5,947 nucleotides of DNA from contig MHGW01000049.1 in the NCBI GenBank assembly GCA_001805765.1, positions 1-5,947 on the forward strand, read 5' to 3'. The stretch comes from Omnitrophica WOR_2 bacterium RIFCSPLOWO2_01_FULL_41_12. GTDB lineage: Bacteria; Omnitrophota; Gorgyraeia; Gygaellales; Profunditerraquicolaceae. Below are positions 1 through 5,285 of this stretch, in pieces; the first letter of the stretch is position 1, and every line of letters begins with the position of its first letter. The translations under genes were made by a program, and so were the position numbers. The notes beneath the pieces were generated by a model. The model saw only the letters and a list, made by a program, of their open reading frames with translations, did not search any database and was not told where the DNA came from.

Positions 1-408
1 AGCGTGTCTCTTTGGGAAGTAAAGCATGCCATGCATACCTTGCAAAGGCTTGGGTTGATTGTGCGGGATAACTTGGGGCGGTGGAGCCAAAACGATGCCG
101 AACTTCATACAGGAAAAGAAGTGGAGTCTTTAGCTGCCTACAATTACCATTTCGAAAGTCTTGGTTTGTCTCGTGAAGTGCTTCAACACACTTCGCACCG
201 CATGCGCGAATATTCTTCCTTAGTTGCTTTGCTTGATCATGAGAGTTTTTTAGAATTGAAACAAAAGATGCTTTTTTTTCAGACAAGCCTAGTTGCAGAT
301 CTTCGCCGTAAAATGAAGATGGGAATGGGGCAGGGGGTTCCTTTGGAGGTTTTTATGCTCAATATGCAGCTTTTTCCTGTAACCCAATTTGAAAGGAACC
401 CAAAATGA
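1..408 (+). CDS. TIGR02147/DUF4423-family protein, C-terminal part (5' end outside window)
   Basis: The frame is open from base 1, so the start lies upstream; the GTG at base 4 is only an internal Val codon. The visible 135 residues match the C-terminal half of the TIGR02147 (DUF4423) family, whose members are usually about 260-280 aa. They begin with a winged-helix-like segment (LQRLGLIVRDNLGRW), followed by the family's T-G-x-E-V-x-S-L-A stretch, an R-E-Y-S-S-L core, and the closing N-M-Q-L-F-P-V pattern. The biochemical role of the family is unknown; a regulatory or DNA-binding role is inferred from the winged-helix character. The stop codon overlaps the start of the next gene (ATGATG), so the two are translationally coupled. 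The family assignment is from memory of its consensus. The alternative is an otherwise uncharacterised helical protein. Confidence 0.82.
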   Translation, partial: SVSLWEVKHAMHTLQRLGLIVRDNLGRWSQNDAELHTGKEVESLAAYNYHFESLGLSREVLQHTSHRMREYSSLVALLDHESFLELKQKMLFFQTSLVADLRRKMKMGMGQGVPLEVFMLNMQLFPVTQFERNPK

Positions 409-1406
409 TGATCAAAAAAATATCAGTAATTATTTTTATTTTTTGTTTTTTTCTATCCGCCTGTGGTGGCTTAACTACGGTTGGAAATCCTCGTGGAAAA
501 CCTGTAGAAGCTTCTCTCACCAATGATGTTGATAATCCGGTTTCCGAAGCACTTCATGCTGTAACTGTTCAAAGCGGTGCGGATTGCCGGTTAGGCAGTG
601 GCAGCTGTTACACTCCACCCCTTTACATTTTTGGAATGAGGAGCTTGGGGCTTGTGCGCTGTGTGGATGTTGCTGGTGATGACGAGGCTTGCCCAGGCCA
701 AACGGGTGAAGAGCTTGAAGAAAATGCTCTTACTATCAATGAAGACTTTTTTGTCTCTTCCTTAAACGAAACTGTAACGGATTTTATTCTCTACAGTGAT
801 CCTAGCGAGGCCTCAGCACTGCTTGGAAGCAATTCTGGAACTGTTACAGGGGAGATTACCCAAGGGGGAATATATTCCGGGCTTGAGTTTGCTCTTGATT
901 TCGTTGTGACTCAACTTCCAAGTGATATTTTTAGTATTGATGCTACTTTTGCTTTTTATTGTCTTAATTCAGAAGGCTGCAGTTCTTTGAATGGGTACAG
1001 CTCTTTTTACGATGGTTTAAGTGAAGGAGAGGTAAGCGGAGGGGACATTGTTTTTCTAGATGAGTTGGGTGCTAACTGGTTTTACTGGGATTTTGATGCT
1101 GATGCTCTTGTTCCGTTGTCTACAGAGAAGCCAACAAATGTTCTGAGCCAGAGCTTGCCGGACTGGGAGGATACGTCGACGGGCGCTTTGGTTTATCATC
1201 CTTCCTTCGGATCGGTTACCCCTTTAACTATTAGCGTTACATCGGAGGAGACGGCTTTTTTGAGGCTTATTTTTGCAGTAGAAAACGCCATGGCCTTTCA
1301 AGATGCAAATAGCAATAGTCAAGTAGATGCCAGTGAAATAGAAAATTTGGAATTTGGAAAACCTTTCATTATTGATGGTGGAATTAGTATTACCGACCCT
1401 ACTTAA
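405..1406 (+). CDS. Putative outer-membrane/periplasmic lipoprotein with a C-terminal EF-hand-like loop
   Basis: This 333-aa protein starts with a lipoprotein signal peptide: two Lys at residues 4-5, a hydrophobic stretch at 6-16 and the lipobox L-S-A-C with Cys20 as the predicted lipidated residue. The mature N-terminus reads CGGLTTVGNPRG, a short Gly-rich tether common in delta-proteobacterial lipoproteins. Several Cys follow (for example residues near 61, 68, 84 and 94), which would suit disulfides in the periplasm. Near the C-terminus, residues 300-311 fit a 12-residue EF-hand calcium loop (D1, N3, N5, D9, E12). I recognise no enzymatic domain. The start is supported by an AAAGGA Shine-Dalgarno about 7 nt upstream and by the ATGA-type overlap with the preceding TIGR02147 gene, with which it forms an operon. 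It ends by overlapping the convergent membrane-protein gene by 8 nt. Confidence 0.85.
   Translation: MMIKKISVIIFIFCFFLSACGGLTTVGNPRGKPVEASLTNDVDNPVSEALHAVTVQSGADCRLGSGSCYTPPLYIFGMRSLGLVRCVDVAGDDEACPGQTGEELEENALTINEDFFVSSLNETVTDFILYSDPSEASALLGSNSGTVTGEITQGGIYSGLEFALDFVVTQLPSDIFSIDATFAFYCLNSEGCSSLNGYSSFYDGLSEGEVSGGDIVFLDELGANWFYWDFDADALVPLSTEKPTNVLSQSLPDWEDTSTGALVYHPSFGSVTPLTISVTSEETAFLRLIFAVENAMAFQDANSNSQVDASEIENLEFGKPFIIDGGISITDPT
1302..1337 (+). other. EF-hand-like calcium-binding loop in the lipoprotein
   Basis: Codons 300-311 of the lipoprotein encode D-A-N-S-N-S-Q-V-D-A-S-E. Acidic or amide side chains sit at loop positions 1, 3, 5, 9 and 12, as in a canonical EF-hand or dockerin-type loop. 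Only a single loop is visible, so calcium binding is an inference. Confidence 0.5.
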
Positions 1407-1746
1407 GCAGGTGAAGTTTTTCAAAAACCAAAACTCCAATAAAAAGCGCAACGGTAGAAATTCCCATGGTTATGAGGAATGGCACTTTCGCGCGGAACAG
1501 ATAAATGGCCGCAATTAAAAAAAGAAAGCTGGGTAAAATCCAAATCAAAACATCCTTGGTGTAGTTTGCAAGAAGCGCCAGGTCTTTTGTTTCCACATAA
1601 ATCCAAATCAACGAAAGAAAGGTCATGAGTGGCAGCGCGGTTAAAAGGGCTGCCCATTTTGGAAAAGTTTTGGCAAGGCTACTGATAGCAGCAATAAGAA
1701 CCCCTGAGATAACAACTTTCCCAATAAAAAAAATTGAAGCTGGCAT
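1399..1746 (-). CDS. DUF3147-family small integral membrane protein
   Basis: From the ATG at 1746 this encodes 115 aa with four predicted transmembrane helices (about residues 4-22, 31-50, 67-87 and 91-111). The central signature, with helix 2 reading ALLTALPLMTFLSLIWIY followed by an acidic E-T-K-D turn and then L-P-S-F at helix 3, agrees with the DUF3147 family. These are short inner-membrane proteins of unknown function. The frame stays open upstream to a TTG at 1833, but those extra 29 residues are hydrophilic, would precede the first helix, and overlap the tRNA promoter. I therefore chose the internal ATG. No clear Shine-Dalgarno is visible within 10 nt, so the start is uncertain. The gene is convergent with the lipoprotein and shares 8 nt with it at the 3' end. 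Confidence 0.75.
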   Translation of the reverse strand: MPASIFFIGKVVISGVLIAAISSLAKTFPKWAALLTALPLMTFLSLIWIYVETKDLALLANYTKDVLIWILPSFLFLIAAIYLFRAKVPFLITMGISTVALFIGVLVFEKLHLLK

Positions 1747-1810
1747 GAAGTTTATGTAAACTAAAGCTTCCTGTTTGACAAGAGGGGAGTGACAGTTCTT
1801 AACGATCTTA

Positions 1811-1837
1811 TTGACACCCCTTCTTCTTTCCAATAAT
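1811..1837 (+). promoter_or_regulatory. Probable sigma70-type promoter of the tRNA-Asn gene
   Basis: There is a perfect -35 box TTGACA (1811-1816) and a 5/6 match to the -10 box, AATAAT (1832-1837), with a 15-nt spacer that is slightly short. An overlapping TAATTA at the ideal 17-nt spacing is a weaker alternative. Transcription would start near 1844, about 25 nt before the tRNA, leaving a short 5' leader for processing. Confidence 0.5.
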
Positions 1838-1868
1838 TAAGCCAAACGGTGGAATTTTTAAGTGAAAT

Positions 1869-2153
1869 TCCGGAGTAGCTCAGTCGGTAGAGCAAGCGGC
1901 TGTTATTGTTAGCAGCCTCTTCCAGTAATGGAGGAGTGAAAAGTGGGCTAAGTCAGGGAAACCGTAACGTCGAGTCGACGGCAATCCTGAGCTAGCATCC
2001 CTTAACGGGAGGGCAAGTGCAGAGACTCTACACCCACTATCCCGAGTGAGGCCTTCAAGGCCAAGTCGAGGGATAAAGATAAAGTCCGACTCTTGGGGAA
2101 ACTCAAGTCAGATTGTAACCGCTAGGTCGCCGGTTCGAGTCCGGCCTCCGGAG
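1869..2153 (+). tRNA. tRNA-Asn(GUU), interrupted by a group I intron
   Basis: Exon 1 is 1869-1903 and exon 2 is 2116-2153; joined they give a standard 73-nt tRNA. The acceptor stem 1869-1875 pairs perfectly with 2146-2152. The D arm is GCTC (1878-1881)/GAGC (1890-1893). The anticodon stem is 1895-1899 with 2119-2123. The loop becomes CTGTTAA after joining, giving anticodon GTT. The T arm is GCCGG-TTCGAGT-CCGGC (2129-2145). The discriminator base is G73 (2153), as expected for tRNA-Asn. The 3' CCA is not encoded (the next bases are CAT), so it must be added by CCA-adding enzyme. The gene has its own promoter upstream and a terminator downstream. The intron splits the anticodon between nucleotides 35 and 36, so no functional tRNA can form without splicing. 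Confidence 0.96.
1904..2115 (+). ncRNA. Group I intron (IC3-like) in the anticodon of tRNA-Asn
   Basis: The intron is 212 nt and has no internal reading frame, hence no homing endonuclease. Splice sites follow group I rules. P1 pairs exon GGCTGT (1898-1903) with the internal guide GCAGCC (1912-1917), leaving the conserved U-G wobble at the 5' splice site. P10 pairs guide GTTA (1908-1911) with exon TAAC (2116-2119). The last intron base is G (2115). Helices seen: P2 1918-1924/1929-1935; P3 AGTGGG 1942-1947 with CCCACT 2033-2038; P4 TCAGG 1953-1957 with CCTGA 1986-1990; P7 GACT 2024-2027 with AGTC 2083-2086; P8 ATCCC 2039-2043 with GGGAT 2070-2074, capped by a GGCC/GGCC hairpin; P9 from about 2088 to 2110. 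The core strings CAGGGAAACC, GGCAATCCTGAGC, GTGCAGAGACTC and AAAGTCC match the cyanobacterial tRNA-Leu intron core closely. It is probably self-splicing with a guanosine cofactor. Confidence 0.94.
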
Positions 2154-2167
2154 CATTTCCGTAGAAG

Positions 2168-2206
2168 AAGCCGTTTTTCCGAATAGGGAGAACGGCTTTT
2201 TCTTTT
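2168..2206 (+). terminator. Rho-independent terminator after tRNA-Asn
   Basis: An 8-bp stem AAGCCGTT (2168-2175)/AACGGCTT (2191-2198), partly extended by TCC/GGA pairs inside, is followed directly by a T-rich run (TTTTTCTTTT). It lies 14 nt beyond the tRNA. Read on the minus strand, the same hairpin is followed by CTTCTTCT. It might therefore also weakly stop the minus-strand operon that ends at 2260. Confidence 0.85.
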
Positions 2207-2259
2207 CGTATCCGAGGGTTGCGCCGTTTAGTGGTGCCTGAAAAAATTCTCGCATGTAA

Positions 2260-2472
2260 TCAACCAGCGACTTGTAAAAGTGCTTCTAAAGGTTTTTTCT
2301 TGATAGAACTAATTTGCTGAACGGAAAAACCTAAAATGTTCCCATCCTTATCCACTTTCTCCATGACGAGGTCATTGTCCGTTTCTTTGAAAAACCCCGG
2401 CTTGTTTTCAAAAATGACCTCTAAAAAATCACCTTCGGCATCAAACCAAACTTTTATTGCTTTGCTTTCCAT
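2260..2472 (-). CDS. DUF2283 family protein (probable antitoxin partner)
   Basis: This small 70-aa protein carries the DUF2283 signature: a beta-hairpin start (K-V-W-F-D-A-E-G-D-F-L-E-V-I-F) in which the Y/F-D-x-x-x-D-x-L pattern is characteristic, and a later D-x-x-G-N-I-L-G-F strand. The family is small, soluble and of unknown biochemistry; it is often found beside toxin-like or BECR-fold genes, and an antitoxin role has been proposed. The ATG at 2472 is preceded by AAAGGA about 9 nt upstream. The start lies 19 nt inside the end of the upstream 104-aa gene, so the two are translationally coupled. The protein is at the usual length for the family. Its antitoxin role is inferred from this coupling. 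Confidence 0.75.
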   Translation of the reverse strand: MESKAIKVWFDAEGDFLEVIFENKPGFFKETDNDLVMEKVDKDGNILGFSVQQISSIKKKPLEALLQVAG

Positions 2473-2768
2473 AATATTTTTCCTTTCTTAACCTTGTCGG
2501 TTAAATAAGCTGTCAACACAAACGCGTCGTCATTCCGAATCTTGACGATGACGCAGAGATATTTCCCCCCAACCATAGTTTTCGAATAATAGCGGTAATA
2601 CAAATTTGCCGTTTCATCACTCTTTGATTGTACAACAAATTCGGGGTGTAATAAAGCTTCTTGAATTGCGGCTGCCATCTCATGCATTTCTGGATGTTCC
2701 AAAATATGAGCCAGCCGCTCATCGGTTAGTCGCACAGAAATACCCTTGTAATCTTTAAGATATTTCAA
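2454..2768 (-). CDS. Putative BECR-fold (PBECR-like) nuclease or toxin, 104 aa
   Basis: This compact alpha+beta protein has an N-terminal R-L-T-D-E-R-L-A-H-I-L-E-H-P-E motif (His21, His25), a middle Y-Y-R-Y-Y stretch (57-61), a G-G-K-Y-L strand (67-71), and a closing F-V-L-T-A-Y-L-T-D-K strand followed by a basic K-K-G-K tail. The 'LTDER..HI..HPE ... FVLTAY.T' arrangement is what I associate with the phage-type barnase/EndoU/colicin E5-D/RelE-like (PBECR) nuclease group, in which His/Arg/Thr/Tyr residues cleave RNA. The exact subfamily is not claimed. The start is TTG at 2768, chosen because a perfect AGGAGG lies 6 nt upstream and the TTGA overlaps the stop of the preceding gene. Coupling to DUF2283 downstream suggests a toxin-antitoxin pair, although the gene order here is toxin first. 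Confidence 0.6.
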   Translation of the reverse strand: MKYLKDYKGISVRLTDERLAHILEHPEMHEMAAAIQEALLHPEFVVQSKSDETANLYYRYYSKTMVGGKYLCVIVKIRNDDAFVLTAYLTDKVKKGKILWKAKQ

Positions 2769-3145
2769 GCAATCCTCCTATTCAGGCTTTGTTCATATTC
2801 TCTTTCCCACGGATCAAAAACTAACCAGCCGCTTTCACGTGCCTGGATCACGTCAGCCAAGAATTCAGAGATGCGTCTGCAATGGCGGTCATTACTTGGT
2901 ACGTCAGTGTATTTCATGCCGATAAATTCATGAAAACAGTGGTCGTCACTAGAAAAATGGTGCTTATCAAAAAATAATTCGGGTATTTTGATCTGGTCAG
3001 CGATGAATGCCCCGTGAATAACAGTACATTCAAATGCTAAGCTGATGGCACTAAGCGACCATGAATCTGGATTTTCAAAAATGACTTGGCCACTTCTCTT
3101 AAAATTACTGGCGTCTCTGTATTGATAATTAAAAGCAATATTCAC
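2765..3145 (-). CDS. Conserved-looking hypothetical protein, 126 aa
   Basis: I do not recognise a named family. The protein opens with two aromatic beta strands (F-N-Y-Q-Y-R-D and G-Q-V-I-F). It continues with a helix rich in small residues (about 30-50) that includes G-A-F-I-A-D, a D-D-H-C-F-H-E-F motif (residues 67-74) that could bind metal (His69, Cys70, His72, Glu73), and a D-R-H-C-R-R-I segment (86-92). It ends with a G-W-L-V-F-D-P-W strand and a basic tail. There is no signal peptide or membrane segment, so it is cytosolic. The start is GTG at 3145, supported by AGGAGG 5-6 nt upstream, inside the end of the HNH gene. It sits between the HNH endonuclease and the BECR-like gene in one operon, which suggests an accessory or immunity role, but that is inference. 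Confidence 0.7.
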   Translation of the reverse strand: MNIAFNYQYRDASNFKRSGQVIFENPDSWSLSAISLAFECTVIHGAFIADQIKIPELFFDKHHFSSDDHCFHEFIGMKYTDVPSNDRHCRRISEFLADVIQARESGWLVFDPWEREYEQSLNRRIA

Positions 3146-3153
3146 AAATCCTC

Positions 3154-3921
3154 CTATCCGACAAAGATGTGTTGATTGTGGTAATCCAAAAATTGAGCCT
3201 CTGGCTGAAAGCGGTTTGGTAGTTTAATTTTCTTAGAATGATATTTGCCGATAAAATCTGTAAAGGGCTCTTCGTTCGATTTCTTTAACAAAGATTTGGC
3301 AAATCGCACTTCAAAATCAGGAGTAACAGTCATCAACCCGCGATCAAAGGCACGGTCGTGAAGAGCATTAAGACATAATCCATTTTTAGGATTGATACGA
3401 TTAGACTCATCAACAGCCCAAGGCACAATATGACTTGCAACCAACAATTCAGGAACGGTCAGCCCCGTTAAACAGCACTTATTTTCATGGGCCGCTAAAA
3501 CCGATTTTCTGAAGAATTGTTGATTAACTCTCACCATGACGACACTTTCCCGTTCCTTGCCCTCCTTAGGCAAATCATCTGTTTCAATTTCAGCAATTTT
3601 CTCCACAGGTTTATGGAGCAACTCGGCTAAACATCTCTCGCTTTCAAAAGCTAATCGATCCCAATTGCTATGGAATTCTTTCCATATTTCTTCTTCGCCT
3701 TTTGAGCCATGAGCCGCGCCCTTAATATTGCGTTGTTGCAAAGCCGGATCTAATCTCGCAAAATTTGCCAGTTTCCATGAAACTGATGAAGGTGTTCTTC
3801 CAAAAGCTTTTGCAAGCTCGATAATTTCTGGATTCCGAATATGAATTCTGCCGAACGGAATCTTGCAATAGAGATTGAAAGCAATAATCAGTTCTTCTCT
3901 GGTCCATTGATTACTTTTCAT
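3154..3921 (-). CDS. HNH endonuclease (HNH_2-type, COG3440-like putative restriction nuclease)
   Basis: The protein is 255 aa from the ATG at 3921. The N-terminal part (residues 1-70) begins W-T-R-E-E-L-I-I-A-F-N-L-Y and contains G-R-T-P-S-S-V-S-W-K-L, a small helix-turn-helix-like DNA-reading module seen in front of many HNH restriction-like nucleases. The C-terminal domain carries the nuclease motif: C-C-L-T-G (149-153), S-H-I-V-P-W with His164, then N-G-L-C-L-N-A-L-H-D with Asn180 and His188, and the following A-F-D-R-G-L typical of HNH_2. All three catalytic positions are present, so it looks active on DNA. A TTG 24 nt further upstream (3945) is in frame but overlaps the peptidase gene and lacks a ribosome site, so I prefer the ATG, 10 nt after the peptidase stop. 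It probably acts as a stand-alone nuclease in defence. Confidence 0.88.
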   Translation of the reverse strand: MKSNQWTREELIIAFNLYCKIPFGRIHIRNPEIIELAKAFGRTPSSVSWKLANFARLDPALQQRNIKGAAHGSKGEEEIWKEFHSNWDRLAFESERCLAELLHKPVEKIAEIETDDLPKEGKERESVVMVRVNQQFFRKSVLAAHENKCCLTGLTVPELLVASHIVPWAVDESNRINPKNGLCLNALHDRAFDRGLMTVTPDFEVRFAKSLLKKSNEEPFTDFIGKYHSKKIKLPNRFQPEAQFLDYHNQHIFVG

Positions 3922-3931
3922 AAAATCTCGC

Positions 3932-4444
3932 TCACAAGATTCCAAGAACCGACAGCCTTATGCTCATGGCCTGCAGGCTGACACCAAAAAAATTGGCCAT
4001 CTCGGCAATGGTTGTTTCAGTAATCCCCCTGATCTTGTTGTCGGCAAAGTATTGCCCAACGCACTTTTCAGGCATCAAAAGTTCTGCGGCAAACTGGTTG
4101 GCTTCAATTTCGTGAAGATCTTCACCTGTCGAGGACTTGCTGTTTCTGTAAACCACCGTGAAATCATTATCCACATGCACCTGTTCCTTTTTGTGAAGCA
4201 GGTAGTGGCCCAATTCGTGGGCAATTGTGAATCTCTGCCTGTTTGAATGCTGCTCGGAATTTACAAAAATCACGGGTTTTTCCTCCTGCAACACAAGAAC
4301 ACCCGAAACTTCATCATCCAGTTTTTCAAATACGACTTTTAGACCGATTTTTTTTGCCAGACTCTCAGGCTCGGTCTTGCCGTATTCCCCAATATGGGTT
4401 TCCCAGATTTTTTTTGCCTCGTTTTTTGCCTGAATTACACTCAT
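3932..4444 (-). CDS. ImmA/IrrE-family zinc metallopeptidase (CapP-like by context)
   Basis: This 170-aa protein belongs to the ImmA/IrrE (COG2856, Peptidase_M78) family. The zinc site is R-F-T-I-A-H-E-L-G-H (His76, catalytic Glu77, His80), with the third ligand in the E-I-E-A-N-Q-F-A-A-E-L-L-M-P signature (Glu112 or Glu114). The N-terminal helix and P-E-S-L-A-K-K-I-G-L strand are standard, and the last 30 residues (M-A-N-F-F-G-V-S) form the usual C-terminal helix-turn-helix-like segment. Members cleave a partner XRE-type repressor, typically after DNA damage (ImmA on ImmR, IrrE on DdrO, CapP on CapH). The ATG at 4444 has AGGACA upstream and follows the XRE stop by 3 nt, so the two are co-translated. 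Position opposite a nucleotidyltransferase/SLATT unit suggests the CapP role. No residue needed for catalysis is missing. Confidence 0.92.
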   Translation of the reverse strand: MSVIQAKNEAKKIWETHIGEYGKTEPESLAKKIGLKVVFEKLDDEVSGVLVLQEEKPVIFVNSEQHSNRQRFTIAHELGHYLLHKKEQVHVDNDFTVVYRNSKSSTGEDLHEIEANQFAAELLMPEKCVGQYFADNKIRGITETTIAEMANFFGVSLQAMSIRLSVLGIL

Positions 4445-4447
4445 GGT

Positions 4448-4780
4448 TTATGTCCTGTTAAGGCGGTTCAGTATTCTTGAAGCTGAATGTGCCGGAAGTT
4501 TTTTGTTTAATTCCTTTTTCAGAGCATCGTCGTTTCGGTCTGCCTTCTGGGGCATTGCAATCTTTGGCAGTAACTTGAACGGATCTGTATGGCAGGCATC
4601 TGCTATATTATAAAGGGTGTGCAGAAGAATTTGCTGACGTCCGCTTTCGATATTGGCTACAGCGGCCCTTGTAAGACCAATGTTGCCTGCCAGCATTTTC
4701 TGGGTGAGGTTGGCTGATTTTCTGGCTTCCCTGATTTTATCGGCAACAGGTCTGTAGAAATTATTGTCCAATGTCCCCAT
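4448..4780 (-). CDS. XRE-family (HTH_3) transcriptional repressor, CapH-like by context
   Basis: This is a 110-aa protein from the ATG at 4780. Residues 12-70 form a Cro/C1-type helix-turn-helix: I-R-E-A-R-K-S-A-N-L-T-Q leads into helix 2, and I-G-L-T-R-A-A-V-A-N-I-E-S-G-R is the recognition helix region, followed by the L-Y-N-I-A-D-A-C dimer-side helix. The last 40 residues are charged and helical and could be the cleavable or dimerising tail. An in-frame extension to 4852 adds 24 residues that are not HTH-like and runs through the putative promoter, so I reject it. Directly followed by the metallopeptidase gene, it is the expected substrate and repressor. It probably binds the inverted repeat at 4824-4862 and controls both its own operon and the divergent cyclase/effector genes. 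Confidence 0.88.
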   Translation of the reverse strand: MGTLDNNFYRPVADKIREARKSANLTQKMLAGNIGLTRAAVANIESGRQQILLHTLYNIADACHTDPFKLLPKIAMPQKADRNDDALKKELNKKLPAHSASRILNRLNRT

Positions 4781-4789
4781 GATGTTTCT

Positions 4790-4818
4790 CTTGTAAACCA
4801 GCCGCCCACCAGTGTCAA
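4790..4818 (-). promoter_or_regulatory. Candidate promoter of the XRE-led operon
   Basis: On the minus strand a perfect TTGACA (4818-4813) is followed after 17 nt by TACAAG (4795-4790), a 4/6 match to TATAAT. The predicted transcription start would fall only a few bases before the ATG at 4780, implying a leaderless or near-leaderless mRNA. The ATG has no convincing Shine-Dalgarno, which agrees with this. A TATATT further upstream, without a good -35, is an alternative -10. Confidence 0.35.
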
Positions 4819-4823
4819 TATAA

Positions 4824-4862
4824 AACACACTGTAATAATGTGTTCTTGACAATCAGAGTGTT
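4824..4862. promoter_or_regulatory. Inverted-repeat operator between the divergent transcription units
   Basis: The half-sites AACACACTG (4824-4832) and CAGAGTGTT (4854-4862) are inverted copies with 8 of 9 bases matching. An additional half-site TGTGTT (4839-4844) forms a second dyad with AACACA (4824-4829). The array overlaps the plus-strand -35 box TTGACA and abuts a TATAAT. The repeated, oppositely oriented half-sites in the only intergenic gap between regulator and cyclase are what an XRE dimer operator would look like. Binding is inferred. Confidence 0.5.
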
Positions 4863-4874
4863 TATAATTATCTA
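4846..4874 (+). promoter_or_regulatory. Candidate promoter of the CD-NTase/SLATT unit
   Basis: A perfect -35 TTGACA (4846-4851) is followed after 17 nt by TATCTA (4869-4874). A perfect -10 TATAAT (4863-4868) also occurs but lies only 11 nt from that -35 and lacks another good partner. Either version places the transcription start about 20-30 nt before the ATG at 4904 and within reach of the inverted-repeat operator. Confidence 0.45.
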
Positions 4875-4903
4875 TTTTTAGGTGTCACTAATAATATCCA
4901 AAG

Positions 4904-5285
4904 ATGTTTACGCCAACCAAAAAACCGCTTGAAGAAGCCTTCTCAACCCTGCTTACACGGCTCGAACTGAATTTGGGAACCGGCGGATTACGATTATGAT
5001 GCTGAATACCTGACCCAGCTGAATCAATCCCCAGACGTTGATGGACGGCTTATTCCTGCCATAAAAATCACAAAAGCCTTTTTGCGGAATCACGGGATTT
5101 CGATAAAATCCTTTTTCATCGAGATTGTCTGTGCACAGCATCTTCCGAATGTCCTGCGTTTTGCCAAACTGTTCAATACAGACTTGGGTTATGCCCGCAC
5201 GTTGTGCAACACCTTCAATTCTGCGGCTCTTATGGATCGATGGGGTGTTTTTTTTGGATTTCCTTTTCCGCAGGGGGAAATATGA
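4904..5285 (+). pseudogene. CD-NTase (SMODS-type nucleotidyltransferase) remnant, catalytic core deleted
   Basis: Two pieces in different frames resemble the ends of a CBASS-type cyclic-oligonucleotide synthase. From ATG 4904 the first frame gives a helix (L-E-E-A-F-S-T-L-L-T-R-L-E-L-N), like the opening of SMODS nucleotidyltransferases, then stops at TGA 4997-4999. A second frame, open from 4971, reads to 5285: L-N-Q-S-P-D-V-D-G-R-L-I-P-A-I-K leads into the C-terminal helical domain (I-S-I-K-S-F-F-I-E-I), ending with W-G-V-F-F-G-F-P-F-P like the W-x-x-x-F-G-x-x-F-P tail of some family members. The G-S and D-x-D catalytic motifs that should lie between are absent; about 130 aa remain of an expected 300 or so. 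I infer an internal deletion plus frameshift near 4971-4985. The stop overlaps the effector start (ATGA), so coupling to the next gene is preserved. Assignment is from motif memory. Confidence 0.62.

Noticed and set aside
1749..1760. Palindrome GTTTATGTAAAC just upstream of the DUF3147 start.
   Set aside because: A single short 12-base dyad in AT-rich DNA with no regulator nearby; not enough to call an operator.
1747..1833. Longer N-terminus for the DUF3147 protein from TTG 1833.
   Set aside because: The extra residues are hydrophilic, do not fit the family and overlap the tRNA promoter.
1904..2115. Possibility that the tRNA insert is an integrated element or misassembly rather than an intron.
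   Set aside because: P1, P10, P3, P4, P7 and P8 pairings and core sequences are all present and the exons rebuild a perfect tRNA-Asn.
4781..4852. 24-residue N-terminal extension of the XRE repressor.
   Set aside because: It crosses the candidate promoter and operator and is unlike the start of HTH_3 proteins; the ATG at 4780 fits the domain better.
5249..5256. Run of eight T near the end of the cyclase remnant as a programmed slippage site.
   Set aside because: The remnant's C-terminal frame runs through it to a coupled stop that matches the family tail, so no frame change is needed.
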